From positions 3,286,001 through 3,350,000 of the forward strand of contig CP166702.1 in NCBI GenBank assembly GCA_051414805.1: 64,000 nucleotides of DNA. Direction: 5' to 3'. This stretch comes from Xenophilus sp003671765 (GTDB taxonomy: Bacteria > Pseudomonadota > Gammaproteobacteria > Burkholderiales > Burkholderiaceae_C). The stretch's first letter is position 1. Every line of letters starts with the position of its first letter. Positions 53,702 to 61,822 of the stretch are shown here, piece after piece. Both the position numbers and the translations under genes were made by a program. The notes beneath the pieces are model-generated. The model saw only the letters and a list, made by a program, of their open reading frames with translations. It searched no databases and was not told the DNA's origin.

Positions 53702-54192
53702 CACCGGGCGAACACCGCCCACAGGGCCAGCAGGGCACACAGCAGCACGACCACCAGCAGCGCGACCCTGGCGCCGCCACCTCGCACGCGACCCGGCTCG
53801 TGCATCGGGTCGAAGGTGGCACCGGCGGCGGCGAGGCCGGGCACCGACCCGTCCGCGGCGCGCGCCGCGTCGACCAGGTCCTTGGCCTCCTTCAGGCCCA
53901 GGCCGGTGGCTTCGCGCGTGAGCTTGATGGCCTCGAGCACCTGCCCCCGCTGCAGCGCGGCGCGCGCGGCCGCGGGCAGTGCCGACGCGGGGGTGGGATG
54001 TCCTTGCAGCAGGTGCTCGAACTCGTCTGCGTCCTCGGGGGTGTCGACGCCGGCCTCGCCGTTCGCGTAGCGCTCGACCAGGTCCTTCGACTCCTTCAGG
54101 CCCAGGCCGGTCGCCTCGCGCGTGCGCTTGATGGCATCGATGAGGTTGCCGCGTTCCAGGGCGGCGATGGCATCGGGGGGCGGTCGGTTCAT
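53701..54192 (-). CDS. Tandem L7/L12 C-terminal-domain-like membrane protein
   Basis: The 163-residue protein has two copies of a ribosomal-protein bL12 C-terminal-domain motif: AIKRTREATGLGLKESKDLVER (about residues 20-41) and AIKLTREATGLGLKEAKDLVDA (about 92-113). Each follows a short helix (ALERGNLID and ALQRGQVLE). A linker and a C-terminal membrane helix (VALLVVVLLCALLALWAVFAR) end the protein. It is not a ribosomal protein: length, tandem layout and anchor are all wrong. It looks like a membrane-tethered decoy or adaptor for factors that read the L12 CTD. Function is unproven. Confidence 0.72.
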   Translation of the reverse strand: MNRPPPDAIAALERGNLIDAIKRTREATGLGLKESKDLVERYANGEAGVDTPEDADEFEHLLQGHPTPASALPAAARAALQRGQVLEAIKLTREATGLGLKEAKDLVDAARAADGSVPGLAAAGATFDPMHEPGRVRGGGARVALLVVVLLCALLALWAVFAR

Positions 54193-54214
54193 GGCGTGTG
54201 CGGTGCTCCGCGTC

Positions 54215-54991
54215 TCAGGGTGCTACGGAATTGATAGCTGCCTGCGCACTGTCCACGGGGGCTTCAGGCCAATCCGGCTCGGAAGATTCGTTGCTGGACA
54301 CGCGGCCCGCCTCGATGGTGATGCGCCGCTCGCACTGGGCCGCGATGCCGCGGTCGTGCGTGACCAGCACGAGCGTGGTGCCCAGCTCGCGGTTGAGGTC
54401 GAACATCAGCCGCATCACCTGCTCGCCGGTGGCGAAGTCCAGGCTGCCGGTGGGCTCGTCGGCCAGCAGCAGCTGCGGCTGCACGACGAAGGCCCGCGCC
54501 AGCGCGACGCGCTGCTGCTCGCCGCCCGAGAGCACCTTGGGGTAGTGCGACAGGCGCTGGCCCAGGCCGACGCGGCCCAGCATCTCGGTGGCGGCCTTGC
54601 GCGCCGTTCGCTGCACCTCGGGGCGGTCGGACAGCTCCAGCGGCAGCATCACGTTCTCGAGCGCGGTGAGATTGCCGAGCAGCTGGAAACTCTGGAACAC
54701 GAAACCGATCTGTCTGGCACGCAGCGCGGCGCGTTCGTCCTCGTCGATGGCGAAGAGGTCGTCGCCCGCGATGCGCACGGTGCCGCGCGAAGGGACGTCG
54801 AGGCCGGCCACGATGGACAGCAGCGTGCTCTTGCCGGAGCCCGAGGCGCCGACGATGGCGGCCGTTTCCCGCGCGCCGAGGGTGAAATCGATGTCGCGCA
54901 GAATGTCCAGCGTGCCCGCCGAATCGGTGACGGACTTGAACACATGCTCGACGCTGACGATCGGCGATGCGGAAGCGGGGCTCGAAGACAT
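54215..54991 (-). CDS. ABC transporter ATP-binding protein, LolD/YbbA type
   Basis: The 258-residue ATPase has Walker A IVGASGSGKSTLLSIVAGLD, the signature LSGGEQQRVALARAF, Walker B LLLADEPTG and the H-loop LVLVTHDRG. The YbbA-like order divergent from tesA is common in proteobacteria; the permease partner is not in this window. The last about 25 residues (SNESSEPDWPEAPVDSAQAAINSVAP) are encoded by a dispersed repeat (54229-54285), so they are probably not ancestral. The ATG at 54991 is 6 bases from the tesA region start. Confidence 0.9.
   Translation of the reverse strand: MSSSPASASPIVSVEHVFKSVTDSAGTLDILRDIDFTLGARETAAIVGASGSGKSTLLSIVAGLDVPSRGTVRIAGDDLFAIDEDERAALRARQIGFVFQSFQLLGNLTALENVMLPLELSDRPEVQRTARKAATEMLGRVGLGQRLSHYPKVLSGGEQQRVALARAFVVQPQLLLADEPTGSLDFATGEQVMRLMFDLNRELGTTLVLVTHDRGIAAQCERRITIEAGRVSSNESSEPDWPEAPVDSAQAAINSVAP
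54229..54285 (+). repeat. Dispersed GATAGCTGCT element, copy C
   Basis: ATTGATAGCTGCCTGCGC then CCACGGGGGCTTCAGGCCAATCCGGCTC. It lies inside the 3' end of the ABC ATPase gene, which runs to 54215 on the other strand, and encodes part of its tail. Confidence 0.6.
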
Positions 54992-55015
54992 GAAAGGATG
55001 CAAGTGATCGGCTGG

Positions 55016-55687
55016 ATGAATCGACGTGACTTTAGCCTGCGCAGCGCGCTTGCCGCGGTGGCGGCCGCCGCCGTGGGGTCTTCCGCCTGGGCGCAGGCCC
55101 CGGCGGCGCCCGCACCGGCGCGGCCGCTGGTCCTGGTGGTGGGCGACTCGTTGTCGGCCGAATACGGCCTCAAGCGCGGCGACGGCTGGGTGCCGCTGCT
55201 GCAGAAGCGCCTGGCCGAGCAGAAGGTGACGGCCGGCGTGGTCAACGCCAGCATCAGCGGCGACACCACCTCGGGCGGCCGCGCCCGGCTGCCGGGCCTG
55301 CTGGCGCAGCACAAGCCCGACATCGTGGTGCTCGAACTGGGCGCCAACGATGCGCTGCGCGGCCTGCCGCTGCCCAGCACCGAGGACAACCTGACGCAGA
55401 TGGCCAGGGCCTCGCAGGCCGCGGGCGCCAAGGTGCTGCTGGTGGGCATCCAGGTGCCGCCCAACTACGGCACCGACTACACGCGCCGCTTCGGCGAGGT
55501 GTTCCCGAAGGTGGCGGCGGCCACGAAATCGGCGCTGGTGCCCTTCCTGCTCAAGAACGTGGCGGACGCGCCCGACTCGGCGAACCTGTTCCAGGCCGAC
55601 CGCATCCACCCGCTGGCGGTGGCGCAGCCGCGCATGCTGGACAACGTGTGGCCCGAGCTGCGCAAGCTGATCCAGAGCGCCCGCTGA
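55016..55687 (+). CDS. tesA: GDSL-type acyl-CoA thioesterase I / arylesterase TesA
   Basis: The 223-residue periplasmic SGNH hydrolase has the nucleophile block LVLVVGDSLSAEYGLKRGDGW (GDSL), NASISGDTTSGG, LELGANDALRG and DRIHPLAVAQ (catalytic Asp-x-x-His). A Tat-like leader, NRRDFSLRSALAAVAAAAVGSSAWAQ, suggests export folded. The start at 55016 is chosen over an ATG 18 bases upstream because the RR motif then begins near the N-terminus. It is divergent from the YbbA-like ATPase, as in E. coli. It hydrolyses acyl thioesters and esters. Confidence 0.92.
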   Translation: MNRRDFSLRSALAAVAAAAVGSSAWAQAPAAPAPARPLVLVVGDSLSAEYGLKRGDGWVPLLQKRLAEQKVTAGVVNASISGDTTSGGRARLPGLLAQHKPDIVVLELGANDALRGLPLPSTEDNLTQMARASQAAGAKVLLVGIQVPPNYGTDYTRRFGEVFPKVAAATKSALVPFLLKNVADAPDSANLFQADRIHPLAVAQPRMLDNVWPELRKLIQSAR

Positions 55688-55715
55688 GCGCGTCGGGACG
55701 ATTCACGGCGCTCCA

Positions 55716-55751
55716 AAAAAAGAACCGCTGCCGGCCTGGCCAGCAGCGGTT
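55716..55751 (-). terminator. Rho-independent terminator of the 63-residue basic protein gene
   Basis: On the minus strand AACCGCTGC and GCAGCGGTT (55723-55731 and 55743-55751) form a stem, followed by CTTTTTTT. It ends the transcript of the small gene at 55797-55988. Confidence 0.8.
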
Positions 55752-55796
55752 GCATGTCTTTGCAGGCCGTACCCGGGGTGGACAGCCGTGCGGCGC

Positions 55797-55988
55797 TCAA
55801 TCGTCCTGGGGCGGCGTTCCCGGGGTGGCGGGGGCGTCCTGCTCGAGGGAAGCCGCATCACCGTCCGCACCGTCGGGGCTGCCCGGATTGAGCTTGCGTT
55901 CGGCCTTGGCGCGCAGCTTGTCTTCCTTCTTCTTCTTCTTGGCGAGCTCCTTCTGGCGCTTCTCGTATCCGTAGTTGGGTGTGGCCAC
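55797..55988 (-). CDS. Small highly charged protein (63 residues)
   Basis: The protein begins with GTG (VATPNYGYEKRQKELAKKKKKEDKLRAKAERK) after a good AGGAG site 9 bases upstream. It is Lys/Arg/Glu-rich, probably coiled or disordered in the first half, and the second half is acidic (SPDGADGDAASLEQDAPATPG). No family named; such basic small proteins occur widely in betaproteobacteria. The C-terminus is followed by a terminator. Confidence 0.75.
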   Translation of the reverse strand: MATPNYGYEKRQKELAKKKKKEDKLRAKAERKLNPGSPDGADGDAASLEQDAPATPGTPPQDD

Positions 55989-56084
55989 TTTGGCTCCTGT
56001 GTCGATGTGCCCCGGGGTCGGGACCGCCCTGCGGTGCAATGTAAGCGATAAAACCGACACCGCCTACGCGATGCGGCGCGGCGT

Positions 56085-57278
56085 TCAGAGCCGCGCCAGC
56101 GCCTGCGCCAGGTCGGCGCGCAGGTCGTCCACATCCTCCAGCCCGATGGAAAAGCGCACCAGCGTGCCCTTGTGCGGCCAGCGCGCCACCGAGGCGTCGC
56201 GCATCAGGCCGATGTCGTAGGGCACCACGAGGCTGGTCGGGCCGCCCCAGGAATAGCCCAGCCGGAACAGCCGCAGGCTGTCGCAGAAACGGTCGACCGA
56301 TTCGGTGCCGTAGCGCTCGTCGAAGACGATCGAGAACAGGCCGGCGGCCAGGTCGGCGGGGCCGCACAGCGCCTTCCAGTGCGCATGGCCCGGCGAGCCT
56401 TCCAGCGCCGGATGCAGCACCTGCGCCACCTCCTCGCGCTCCGCCAGCCAGTTCGCCAGCTCGCGCGCCGCGCGATCGTGCGCCGCGTAGCGCAGCGGCA
56501 GGCTGGGCAGGGAGCGCAACACCGTCTCGACGTCGTTCACGCCGATGCCGTAGCCCATGCGCATGTGGGTGAGCTTGAGCTTCAGGTGCAGCGCCGCATC
56601 GCGCGTGACCACGCTGCCCATCAGCACGTCGCCACCGCCGCTCGGGTACTTGGTCAGTGCATGCACCGAGATGTCCACGCCCTCCCCGCTGCCGGCCAGG
56701 TCGAAGGGATCGAAGGCGAGGCCTGCGCCCCAGGTGTTGTCCAGGGCCACCAGCACGCCGCGCGCGCGGCAGGCGGCGACCAGCGCACGCAGGTCGGGAA
56801 ACTCCATGGTCACCGAACCGGGCGCCTCCACCCACACGAGGCGGGTGCGCTCGGAGATCCTGGCGGCCAGGTCGGCTGCATTCATCGCGTCGTAGAGCCG
56901 GTGCGTGATGCCGAAGCTGGCCAACTCGCCGGTGGCCAGCGCCTTGTTGGGGCCGTAGGCGTTGTCGGGGATGAGCACCTCGTCGCCGCGCTTGAGCAGC
57001 GCGAAGTCCGTCAGCGCGATCGAGGCGAGGCCGCTGGGCACCAGCAGGCACTCGGTACCGCCTTCCAGCGTGGCGAGGCGCTCCTCCAGCGTGAAGGTGG
57101 TGGGCGTGCCGTGCAGGCCGTAGGTGTAGCCGGCCTTGGTTCGCCAGTCCCGTGCCCGCATCGCCGCCACATCCTTGAAGAAGACGGTGGACGCCTTGAA
57201 GACGCCGGGCTGTGGGGCATCGAAGGTATCGGGTGGCGTGTAGGGGTGGTGGATCAGGTCGGTCGCAGGCTTGGTCAT
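56085..57278 (-). CDS. Cystathionine beta-lyase / Cys/Met metabolism PLP enzyme
   Basis: The 397-residue PLP-dependent enzyme has family blocks RTKAGYTYGLHGTPTTFTLEERLATLEGG, LIPDNAYGPNKALATGELA, LVWVEAPGSVTMEFPDLRALVAACRARGVLVALDNTWGAGLAF (Asp that pairs with the pyridine ring) and HALTKYPSGGGDVLMGSVVTRD, with the PLP Lys in TKYPSGGGD. This matches cystathionine beta-lyase (MetC) of the Cys/Met PLP family. It cleaves cystathionine to homocysteine, ammonia and pyruvate. It is single, 97 bases after the small charged protein gene. Confidence 0.9.
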   Translation of the reverse strand: MTKPATDLIHHPYTPPDTFDAPQPGVFKASTVFFKDVAAMRARDWRTKAGYTYGLHGTPTTFTLEERLATLEGGTECLLVPSGLASIALTDFALLKRGDEVLIPDNAYGPNKALATGELASFGITHRLYDAMNAADLAARISERTRLVWVEAPGSVTMEFPDLRALVAACRARGVLVALDNTWGAGLAFDPFDLAGSGEGVDISVHALTKYPSGGGDVLMGSVVTRDAALHLKLKLTHMRMGYGIGVNDVETVLRSLPSLPLRYAAHDRAARELANWLAEREEVAQVLHPALEGSPGHAHWKALCGPADLAAGLFSIVFDERYGTESVDRFCDSLRLFRLGYSWGGPTSLVVPYDIGLMRDASVARWPHKGTLVRFSIGLEDVDDLRADLAQALARL

Positions 57279-57347
57279 GCGGCCATCCTAGCCCGGATGC
57301 GGCGCGACTTCGGCCGCTGCGGCGATGCGGCGCGGCACAATGGACGG

Positions 57348-58223
57348 ATGCCTCTGCCCCTGCCCCACGGTTTCGAGAGCCTGCAGGCGATCGACGAAGC
57401 CTACAACCCGCGCCTGCGTGTGGCGGACGTCGATGGCGCAGCGCGGCGCCAGACACAACGCAGCGCGCAGGCGCAGGCCGAGCTCCCCTACCGGGCGAAC
57501 CTGCCGTACGGCCCGACGCTGGCCGAGACCGTCGACATCGTGCCCGCCCGGCGGCCCGGCGCGCCGGTCTTCTTCTTCATTCACGGGGGCTACTGGCGAG
57601 CCAACGCCGCGCGCGATTTCGCGCAGGTGGCCTTCGGGCCGCATGCGATGAACTTCACCACCGTGCTGGTCGACTACGCGCTGTGCCCCGCCGTCACGCT
57701 CGACGAGATCGCGCGCCAGGTGCGTGCCGCGGCCGCCTGGGTGCTGCGCCACATCGGCGAGCACGGCGGCGACCCGCGCCGCGTGGTGATCGGCGGCCAC
57801 TCGGCGGGCGGCCACCTTGGCGCAATGCTGCTGAACACGCCCTGGCAGGCGCAGTACGGGCTGCCGGACGATCCCTTCGCCGGCGCGGTGCTGGTCAGCG
57901 GCCTGTACGACATCGCGCCGCTGCGCTACAGCTATCTGCAGCCTGCCATCCAGCTGGACGACGGCATCGTGCAGCGCAACTCACCCGTACACCATGTACG
58001 CCGCTGCAGCACACCGGTGGTGCTGACCTGGGGCGAGCGCGAGCAGCCGGCCTTCGAGCAGCAGTCCACGCGCATGCTCGACGCCTGGCGCGCCGCAGGC
58101 AACACGGGTGAGCTGATGCCGCAGCCGGGCGCCGATCACCTGAGCGCCATCCATGGCTTCGAGGACGCGGCGAGTCCGCTGTGCGCGGTCGTGCGACGGT
58201 TGGCGGAGGCAGCTACCTCCTGA
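57348..58223 (+). CDS. Alpha/beta hydrolase, kynurenine-formamidase-like
   Basis: The 291-residue hydrolase has HGGYW (oxyanion hole, HGG block) near residue 80 and the nucleophile GHSAGGH near 150. The acid is probably in the C-terminal region and the His in GADHLSAI. This is the HSL-like/AFMID group. Members act on arylformamides or carboxylesters; the substrate is unknown. It is divergent from the cystathionine beta-lyase and ends at a bidirectional terminator. Confidence 0.88.
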   Translation: MPLPLPHGFESLQAIDEAYNPRLRVADVDGAARRQTQRSAQAQAELPYRANLPYGPTLAETVDIVPARRPGAPVFFFIHGGYWRANAARDFAQVAFGPHAMNFTTVLVDYALCPAVTLDEIARQVRAAAAWVLRHIGEHGGDPRRVVIGGHSAGGHLGAMLLNTPWQAQYGLPDDPFAGAVLVSGLYDIAPLRYSYLQPAIQLDDGIVQRNSPVHHVRRCSTPVVLTWGEREQPAFEQQSTRMLDAWRAAGNTGELMPQPGADHLSAIHGFEDAASPLCAVVRRLAEAATS

Positions 58224-58250
58224 GCCCTCCGCGCCGCCGGGGGCCAAGAA

Positions 58251-58274
58251 AAAGCCGCTCGAAGGAGCGGCTTT
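58251..58274. terminator. Bidirectional terminator
   Basis: AAAGCCGCTC-GAAG-GAGCGGCTTT forms a 10-bp stem with a 4-base loop. It has A-rich DNA to the left and T-rich DNA to the right, so it can end transcripts from both convergent sides. Confidence 0.85.
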
Positions 58275-58298
58275 CTTCATCGTCGGCGAAAGGTGGCT

Positions 58299-58823
58299 TC
58301 AGACCGACCACTTCGCCAGCAGCTTCGCCGGCGTCATGTTGTCGTAGCCCTCGAAGGGCTGGTGGATCCACGGGTTGGTCGGCAGGAACTCCACCGAATA
58401 GTCGGGCGTGAAGTTCGACAGGCCCTTGGTCCACAGCACCGCGCTGCGCAGCTCGGTGATGGGCGCGTACTTGGTCTTGAGCAGTTCGACCACGGCGTTG
58501 AGCGTGTGGCCCGAGTCGGCCAGGTCGTCGACCAGCAGCACCTTGCCCGCGATCTCGCCCTTGGGCGTGGTGATGTAGTGGGCGATGTCGAGGTGCCCCT
58601 GCACCGTGCCGGCCTCGGCGCGGTAGGAGCTGGTCGACATGATGGCCAGCGGCTTGTCGAAGATGCGCGACAGCACATCGCCCGGCCGCATGCCGCCGCG
58701 CGCCAGGCACAGGATGTTGTCGAACTCCCAGCCCGACTGGTGCACCTTGATCGCGAGCTTCTCGATCAGGTTGTGGTACTCGTCATAGCTCACGTAAAGG
58801 TGCTTGCCGTCTTCGGTCAACAT
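58299..58823 (-). CDS. Purine phosphoribosyltransferase, Gpt-like
   Basis: The 174-residue enzyme has a PRPP-binding motif in KVLLVDDLADSGHTL, the CLARGGMRPGDVL block and SSYRAEAGTVQGHLDI. It uses PRPP to convert a free purine (xanthine or hypoxanthine/guanine) to a nucleotide. It is downstream of purA, separated by two repeats, so purA and this gene share a purine context. The exact base is not decided. Confidence 0.9.
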   Translation of the reverse strand: MLTEDGKHLYVSYDEYHNLIEKLAIKVHQSGWEFDNILCLARGGMRPGDVLSRIFDKPLAIMSTSSYRAEAGTVQGHLDIAHYITTPKGEIAGKVLLVDDLADSGHTLNAVVELLKTKYAPITELRSAVLWTKGLSNFTPDYSVEFLPTNPWIHQPFEGYDNMTPAKLLAKWSV

Positions 58824-58838
58824 GGGGCGTTTGCTCCT

Positions 58839-58898
58839 GATTTGATAGCTGGTGGCGCAGGTGGGGTGGGCGTTTCAGGCCGATCTGACTTCAAAAAC
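58839..58898 (+). repeat. Dispersed GATAGCTGCT element, copy D
   Basis: TTTGATAGCTGGTGGCGCAGGTGGGGTGGGCGTTTCAGGCCGATCTGACTTC. It lies 15 bases before the phosphoribosyltransferase gene start and next to the GCGAAGG element. Confidence 0.7.
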
Positions 58899-58899
58899 C

Positions 58900-59030
58900 G
58901 GACCTCCGTACGCGAAGGGCGCGAAAGTTGCGCGAAGGACGCGAAGAAATCAGGAATAAAAATTTCGGCTGTTCTTTCGCGACCTTCGCGCAATCTTCGC
59001 GCCCTTCGCGTACGGATGTCCGCATTCAAT
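58900..59030. repeat. GCGAAGG palindromic element, copy 2
   Basis: GGACCTCCGTACGCGAAGGGCGCGAAAGTTGCGCGAAGGACGCGAAG with AT-rich centre then CTTTCGCGACCTTCGCGCAATCTTCGCGCCCTTCGCGTACGGATGTCCGCATTCAA. The two halves are reverse complements with few changes, giving a hairpin of over 50 bp. Its end overlaps the purA stop codon. Confidence 0.8.
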
Positions 59031-60357
59031 CCGCCAGATACGGATGCCGCATCATGATCGTGTGGTCGCGGTCCGGGCTGGTGGAGATCATGGCGATCGG
59101 CACGCCGGTGACCTGCTCGATGCGCTGCAGGTACAGCCGGGCATTGACCGGAAGCTTGTCGTACTGCGTCACGCCGACGGTGCTGTCGCTCCAGCCTTCC
59201 ATCGTCTCGTAGACCGGCACGCAGCGTTCGATCTCGTCGGCGCCCATCGGCAGGATGTCGATGTGCTCGCCGTCGAGCTCGTAGCCCGTGCACAGCTCGA
59301 GCTTGTCGAGGCCGTCGAGCACGTCGAGCTTGGTGATGCACAGGCCCGACAGGCCGTTGACCTGGGCCGAGCGCTTGAGCAGTGCGGCGTCGAACCAGCC
59401 GCAGCGGCGCGAGCGGCCGGTGGTGACGCCCTTCTCGGCGCCCACGGTGCTCATGTGGTAGCCGGGCGTGCCGGGCGTTTCCCAATCCAGCTCGGTGGGG
59501 AACGGACCGCCGCCCACGCGCGTGCAGTAGGCCTTGGTGATGCCCAGCACGTAGTGCAGCATGCCCGGGCCCACGCCCGAGCCGGCGGCCGCATTGCCGG
59601 CCACGCAGTTGCTCGAGGTGACGTAGGGGTAGGTGCCGTGGTCGACGTCGAGCAGCGTGCCCTGCGCGCCTTCGAACAGCAGGTTGGCGCCGTTGCGGTG
59701 CGCCTCGTTCAGCTCGCGCGAGACGTCGGCGATCATCGGCTTGAGCAGCTCGGCGTGCTTCATCGCCTCGTCGTAGACCGTGTCGTAGTCGATGGCCGGT
59801 GCGCTGAGCACCTGCGTGAGCACGTGGTTGTGCAGGTCCAGCAGCACGCGGAGCTTCTCCCCGAAGCGCTTGGGATGCTTCAGGTCCTGCACGCGCAGCG
59901 CGCGGCGGGCGATCTTGTCTTCGTAGGCCGGGCCGATGCCGCGGCCGGTGGTGCCGATCTTCTCGATGCCGCCCTTCTCGCGGTAGGCCTCGCGCGCCAC
60001 GTCGAGCGCGGCGTGGAAGGGCAGGATCAGCGGGCAGGCCTCGGACACGCGCAGGCGCGAACGCACCTCGACGCCGGCCTTCTCCAGGCCCTCGATCTCC
60101 TCGAAGAGCTTGGCGGCCGAGAGCACCACGCCGTTGCCGATGTAGCAGGTGACGCCGGGGCGCATGATGCCGCTGGGGATCAGGTGCAGCGCGGTCTTCA
60201 CGCCGTTGATGACCAGCGTGTGGCCCGCGTTGTGGCCGCCCTGGAAGCGGACCACGCCTTGCGCGCTCTCCGTCAGCCAGTCGACCAGCTTGCCCTTGCC
60301 CTCGTCGCCCCATTGGGTGCCGACGACGACGACGTTACGTCCGGTAGTCACGCTCAT
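59026..60357 (-). CDS. purA: Adenylosuccinate synthetase
   Basis: PurA makes adenylosuccinate from IMP, aspartate and GTP in AMP synthesis. The 443-residue protein has the GTP P-loop GTQWGDEGKGKLVDWL, the IMP-binding GGHNAGHTL, GTTGRGIGPAYEDK, the catalytic His in LISDRAHLIL-type blocks, and TTGRSRRCGWFDA near 300. Length is typical. It follows hisZ by 25 bases on the same strand. Its stop codon lies inside a palindromic repeat. Confidence 0.97.
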   Translation of the reverse strand: MSVTTGRNVVVVGTQWGDEGKGKLVDWLTESAQGVVRFQGGHNAGHTLVINGVKTALHLIPSGIMRPGVTCYIGNGVVLSAAKLFEEIEGLEKAGVEVRSRLRVSEACPLILPFHAALDVAREAYREKGGIEKIGTTGRGIGPAYEDKIARRALRVQDLKHPKRFGEKLRVLLDLHNHVLTQVLSAPAIDYDTVYDEAMKHAELLKPMIADVSRELNEAHRNGANLLFEGAQGTLLDVDHGTYPYVTSSNCVAGNAAAGSGVGPGMLHYVLGITKAYCTRVGGGPFPTELDWETPGTPGYHMSTVGAEKGVTTGRSRRCGWFDAALLKRSAQVNGLSGLCITKLDVLDGLDKLELCTGYELDGEHIDILPMGADEIERCVPVYETMEGWSDSTVGVTQYDKLPVNARLYLQRIEQVTGVPIAMISTSPDRDHTIMMRHPYLAD

Positions 60358-60382
60358 GATGTATCGCTCGAAAAAACAGGAA

Positions 60383-61534
60383 TCAGATGGGCTGGACGGC
60401 CCAGGCGTTACCGCGCTGCACGAGCTGGCGGTCGCAATGGAACTCGTCGATCTCGCTGTCGTGGCCCGGCAGCATGCAGACGACGGTCTCGCCCTGCGCA
60501 CGCAAGGCGGCGATGGCGGCGCGCAGGCCCGCATCGGCGTCGCTCCAGGGCGCGCGGATGGCCGCGCGCAGCGGCCGCGCCGGCAGCACGCCGACCAGTT
60601 CGCGCACGTCGAGGCTGAAGCCCACGGCCGGGCGGTTGCGGCCGAACACGGCGCCCACCTCGTCGTAGCGCCCGCCGCGGGCCAGCGAATCGGCCGCGCC
60701 CTCGGCATAGATGCCGAAGCGCACGCCGCTGTAGTAGGCATAGCCGCGCAGGTCGGCCAGGTCGAAGCTCACCTGTGCGTCGCCGAGCTGCGCCGCCAGC
60801 CAGCGCATGTGGTCGAGTGCGGCCTGCACTGCCGGCGTGCCCTGAAGCGCACGTGCGGCTTCGTCGAGCACCTTCGCGTCGCCGTACAGGTGCAGCAGGG
60901 CCTGCAGGCCTTCGCGGGCCGCCTGCGGGAAGCTGCGGGTGAGCTCGGCCAGGGTGCTCGCGTCCTTGGCGGCCAGGGCGGCGTGGACGTCCTCGATGAC
61001 GTCGGGCGACACCATGACGCCACCGAACAGCGAGCGCACGATGCGCACGTCGGCCAGGTCGACCAGCGGGCGTTCGATGCCCGCGGCGCGCAGGCAGTCC
61101 AGCGCCAGCAGCAGCGCCTCGAGGTCGGCCTCGCGGCCCGCGTGGCCGTAGATCTCGGCGCCGAACTGCAGCGGTTCGCGCGTGGCATGCGGGCGATCGG
61201 GCCGGGTGTGGAGCACGGGCCCGCAGTAGCACAGGCGCGCCACGCCGCTGCGGTTGAGCAGGTGGGCGTCGATGCGCGCGACCTGCGGCGTGGTGTCGGC
61301 GCGCAGGCCCATGCTGCGGCCGGAGAGCTGGTCGACCAACTTGAAGGTCTGGAGATCGAGGGCTTCGCCGGTGCCCGACAGCAGGGATTCGAGGTGCTCG
61401 AGCAGCGGCGGCATGACGAGCTCGTACCCGTAGCCACGGGCGGTGTCGAGCAGTTGGCGTCGGAGCTCTTCGATGTGGCGCGCCTCGGAAGGCAGCACAT
61501 CGGCGATGTGATCCGGGAGGACCCAGGCGGACAT
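60383..61534 (-). CDS. hisZ: ATP phosphoribosyltransferase regulatory subunit HisZ
   Basis: HisZ is a catalytically inactive histidyl-tRNA synthetase paralog that activates HisG. The 383-residue protein has the class II fold with the family's blocks WVLPDHIADVLPSEARHIEELRRQLLDT, MGLRADTTPQVARIDAHLL and CYCGPVLHTRP, and lacks the full HisRS C-terminal anticodon domain. The order hflK-hflC-DUF2065-hisZ-purA also tells it from hisS. Length is typical for HisZ. Confidence 0.93.
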   Translation of the reverse strand: MSAWVLPDHIADVLPSEARHIEELRRQLLDTARGYGYELVMPPLLEHLESLLSGTGEALDLQTFKLVDQLSGRSMGLRADTTPQVARIDAHLLNRSGVARLCYCGPVLHTRPDRPHATREPLQFGAEIYGHAGREADLEALLLALDCLRAAGIERPLVDLADVRIVRSLFGGVMVSPDVIEDVHAALAAKDASTLAELTRSFPQAAREGLQALLHLYGDAKVLDEAARALQGTPAVQAALDHMRWLAAQLGDAQVSFDLADLRGYAYYSGVRFGIYAEGAADSLARGGRYDEVGAVFGRNRPAVGFSLDVRELVGVLPARPLRAAIRAPWSDADAGLRAAIAALRAQGETVVCMLPGHDSEIDEFHCDRQLVQRGNAWAVQPI

Positions 61535-61612
61535 GGGAAACGGGGCCGTGGTTAAAAACGGATTCTAACGGGCGCGGGTGACCGCAGCCCCTTCACACGG
61601 CCAGGGCGCCGA

Positions 61613-61801
61613 TCAGCTGGCGAGCCAGAGCAGGACCAGCCCGGCGACGATGCTGCACAGCCCGAAGAAGCGCAGCTGACCGTCGCGCAGCTGCATGAGC
61701 TGGCTGAAGCCGCGCCGCCACCCGCCGGGCGACACGAAGGGCAGGATGCCCTCGATCACCAGGACGAGCGCCACGGCGCTCCAGAAGGCATCGCTGCTCA
61801 C
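61613..61801 (-). CDS. DUF2065 membrane protein
   Basis: The 62-residue protein has two membrane helices (about 8-22 and 45-60) and the DUF2065 outline VALVLVIEGILPFVSPGGWRRGFSQL and LRFFGLCSIVAGLVLLWLA. It stands between hflC and hisZ, its usual place. Function unknown. It starts 21 bases after the hflC stop. Confidence 0.9.
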   Translation of the reverse strand: MSSDAFWSAVALVLVIEGILPFVSPGGWRRGFSQLMQLRDGQLRFFGLCSIVAGLVLLWLAS

Positions 61802-61822
61802 GGCCGGACCCAGCGCCGCGAC

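Noticed and set aside
60383..61534. hisS (histidyl-tRNA synthetase)
   Set aside because: The length of 383, the absent anticodon-binding domain and the position between hflC/DUF2065 and purA fit HisZ.
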